Shown: positions 21,034-22,259 of the stretch, piece by piece
Position numbering within the stretch: position 1 is the first letter of the stretch
How the letters are laid out: every line of letters begins with the position of its first letter
Origin: Phlegmacium glaucopus
Lineage: Eukaryota > Basidiomycota > Agaricomycetes > Agaricales > Cortinariaceae
Assembly: GCA_015039465.1 (NCBI GenBank)
Contig: MU130013.1
Span: forward strand, 226,933-249,191
Length of the DNA: 22,259 nt
Direction: 5' to 3'
Notes under the pieces: generated by a model
Databases searched by the model: none
Told to the model about the DNA's origin: nothing
What the model saw: the letters and a program-made list of their open reading frames with translations, nothing else
Program-made: the position numbers and the translations under genes

Positions 21034-21426
21034 TGTCAGTATGTTCTCTCTTATCCCTATTGTCTGTATAGTCCACTGACAAGTTTAGATGCAAGTTCTG
21101 TCAAGATAGCCTTCTTCTGAGTAGTTAACACCCTGCTTTATTGCAATGTCTAGTTACTTGTTTTATGTAGCTTTGGAACTTGGTACTTTAATACAATCAA
21201 TAATGTTTACAATTATTTTGTTATGCAAAGCTATCAGTATTGGGATACAGTATATAAAAAAATTGGGTTTATATACTATAGTCTATATATGACTATACTG
21301 AGCTTTATGGTACTAAGTAGAAGCCAGGTGTTTCTGGAGAATAACAAGGTAAGCCTATATAGTAATGAGCCAAACCTATGTAGTGCTCCATAGTAGCAAA
21401 CTAAGCCTATATAGTAATGAGTGATC
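21034..21426. repeat. AT-rich stretch with a 20-bp direct repeat
   Basis: TAAGCCTATATAGTAATGAG occurs at 21350-21369 and 21402-21421. Otherwise AT-rich, with no gene recognised; the first ~100 bases may be the 3' UTR of the DUF6532-like gene. Confidence 0.55.
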
Positions 21427-22259
21427 TGTTACGAGGTTGTGATACCCTACGATACCCGAATCGTGTAAACAATACCGTACAATACTGAGTTTTAGTCTCA
21501 AAACGACTACATCGGGATTGGGACCAACTGCAGGGAAAGTGAGGACGTTGGTAATAGGACAAACGTTAGTAACAGATAAAATAACACCCCGAAGTTTGTA
21601 GACGACGAGTTAAGAACACAAAGGAAAATAGTAGTACTTAAATAGAACTAAAACTAACTAAGTACAGTGTCATGGATAAAACATAAGTAGAAGCACCACC
21701 GAAATCGGTACTTTCGGAAGAAAGTACCGAACCGACGCCGAAAGTTCTTTGGTCGTGGACGAGTCCGGTATCTACCCCAAGACGAAGAACGGAACAGAGA
21801 GATGTACCAAATAGTCTAAGGATTTGGAAGGTACTATCCACGAGTCCGGTATTACAGTATAGGTAATTATTTTTGGAACATTAACGGAGTTTACTAACTA
21901 GTTATTATCGGTGATTAAGGAACACTATATATTAAATATATAGAACGATACTAACTAATTATTTATGACGACCAAGAAAAGATGTTTTAAATTCATATTT
22001 GGTAAATATGTAGTTTAAATATGTAGTACTATGGAGGGATTGGAGGATTTGATTTAGGATTGTATCTGGGATTGTATCTGGGATTTACTTGGGATGTAGA
22101 CGTTTGACCCCCAGTCGAACGGTCGTGGCCTGTCGCGACCTGTCGCAGTATCTTGGTATCTTTTCCAAGAAATTAAATATCGTGACCGACCACAGTGTAG
22201 TGAAGACAGGCCTTTATCGGAACGAGACGGACCATGATACTTCGTGATATATCCCAATC
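21427..22259. mobile_element. Probable LTR-like or transposon DNA, cut by window edge
   Basis: The composition shifts at TGTTACGAGGTTGTGATACC (21427), an LTR-style TGTTAC start. Internal repeats include ACGAGTCCGGTAT at 21759-21771 and 21840-21852, and GGATTGTATCTG twice in tandem (22057-22080). No recognised protein on either strand. GTAACA at ~21572 could be an alternative terminus. Weak call. Confidence 0.35.
21705..21730. repeat. Perfect 11-bp hairpin
   Basis: TCGGTACTTTC, a GGAA loop, then GAAAGTACCGA: a fully paired 11-bp stem with a 4-base loop. It lies in the presumed LTR-like DNA. Confidence 0.8.

Overview
The window reads as a piece of a mushroom-forming basidiomycete (Agaricomycetes) genome. 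The grounds are very dense introns of about 50-57 nt with GT..AG borders, a PDR-type ABC transporter with tiny exons, a NACHT-WD40 (NWD/STAND) gene, a DUF6532-like gene, and many short transposon remnants. No bacterial features, rRNA, tRNA or CRISPR array were seen.

Layout. (1) 1 to ~4.55 kb, + strand: an intron-rich PDR/ABCG full transporter whose 5' end lies outside the window. It is readable over nearly all of NBD1-TMD1-NBD2-TMD2 but carries an in-frame stop, frame losses and a decayed 3' end, so I call it a pseudogene. (2) 5.37-10.4 kb, + strand: the one gene that looks intact, an NLR-like protein of about 1,520 residues (helical N-terminus, NACHT P-loop NTPase, 15 nearly identical WD40 repeats). 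My spliced model recovers six upstream exons and suggests a stop-free retained intron and a short last exon. (3) 10.6-11.4 kb: a second, partial copy of one ABC transporter region in the same orientation, so the NWD gene is sandwiched between a transporter relic and a duplicate piece of it. That copy is itself broken by a 310-bp solo LTR (5-bp TSD TGACA) and an 80-bp miniature inverted-repeat element. (4) 11.4-19.2 kb: an AT-rich stretch, then a decayed gene of an agaricomycete hypothetical family.

(5) 13,774-18,450: a 4.68-kb near-palindrome flanked by the 8-bp direct repeat CTGATACC, sitting in a reconstructed intron of the decayed gene. Each arm has a terminal block, a ~20-bp minisatellite, a ~165-bp tandem array and an inner block. 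The left array has 12 units and the right has 6. This foldback-like element is the most unusual object here. (6) 19.4-21.03 kb: a DUF6532-like gene relic, apparently split by a 405-bp LTR-like element and carrying one mutated splice donor. (7) 21.03-22.26 kb: AT-rich sequence, then probable LTR-like DNA with a perfect hairpin, cut by the window edge.

Biologically, the left half couples a self/non-self surveillance type gene (NWD) with a drug-efflux transporter relic, and the right half is a transposon graveyard. All splice models are read by eye from frame continuity and family conservation and have no transcript support.
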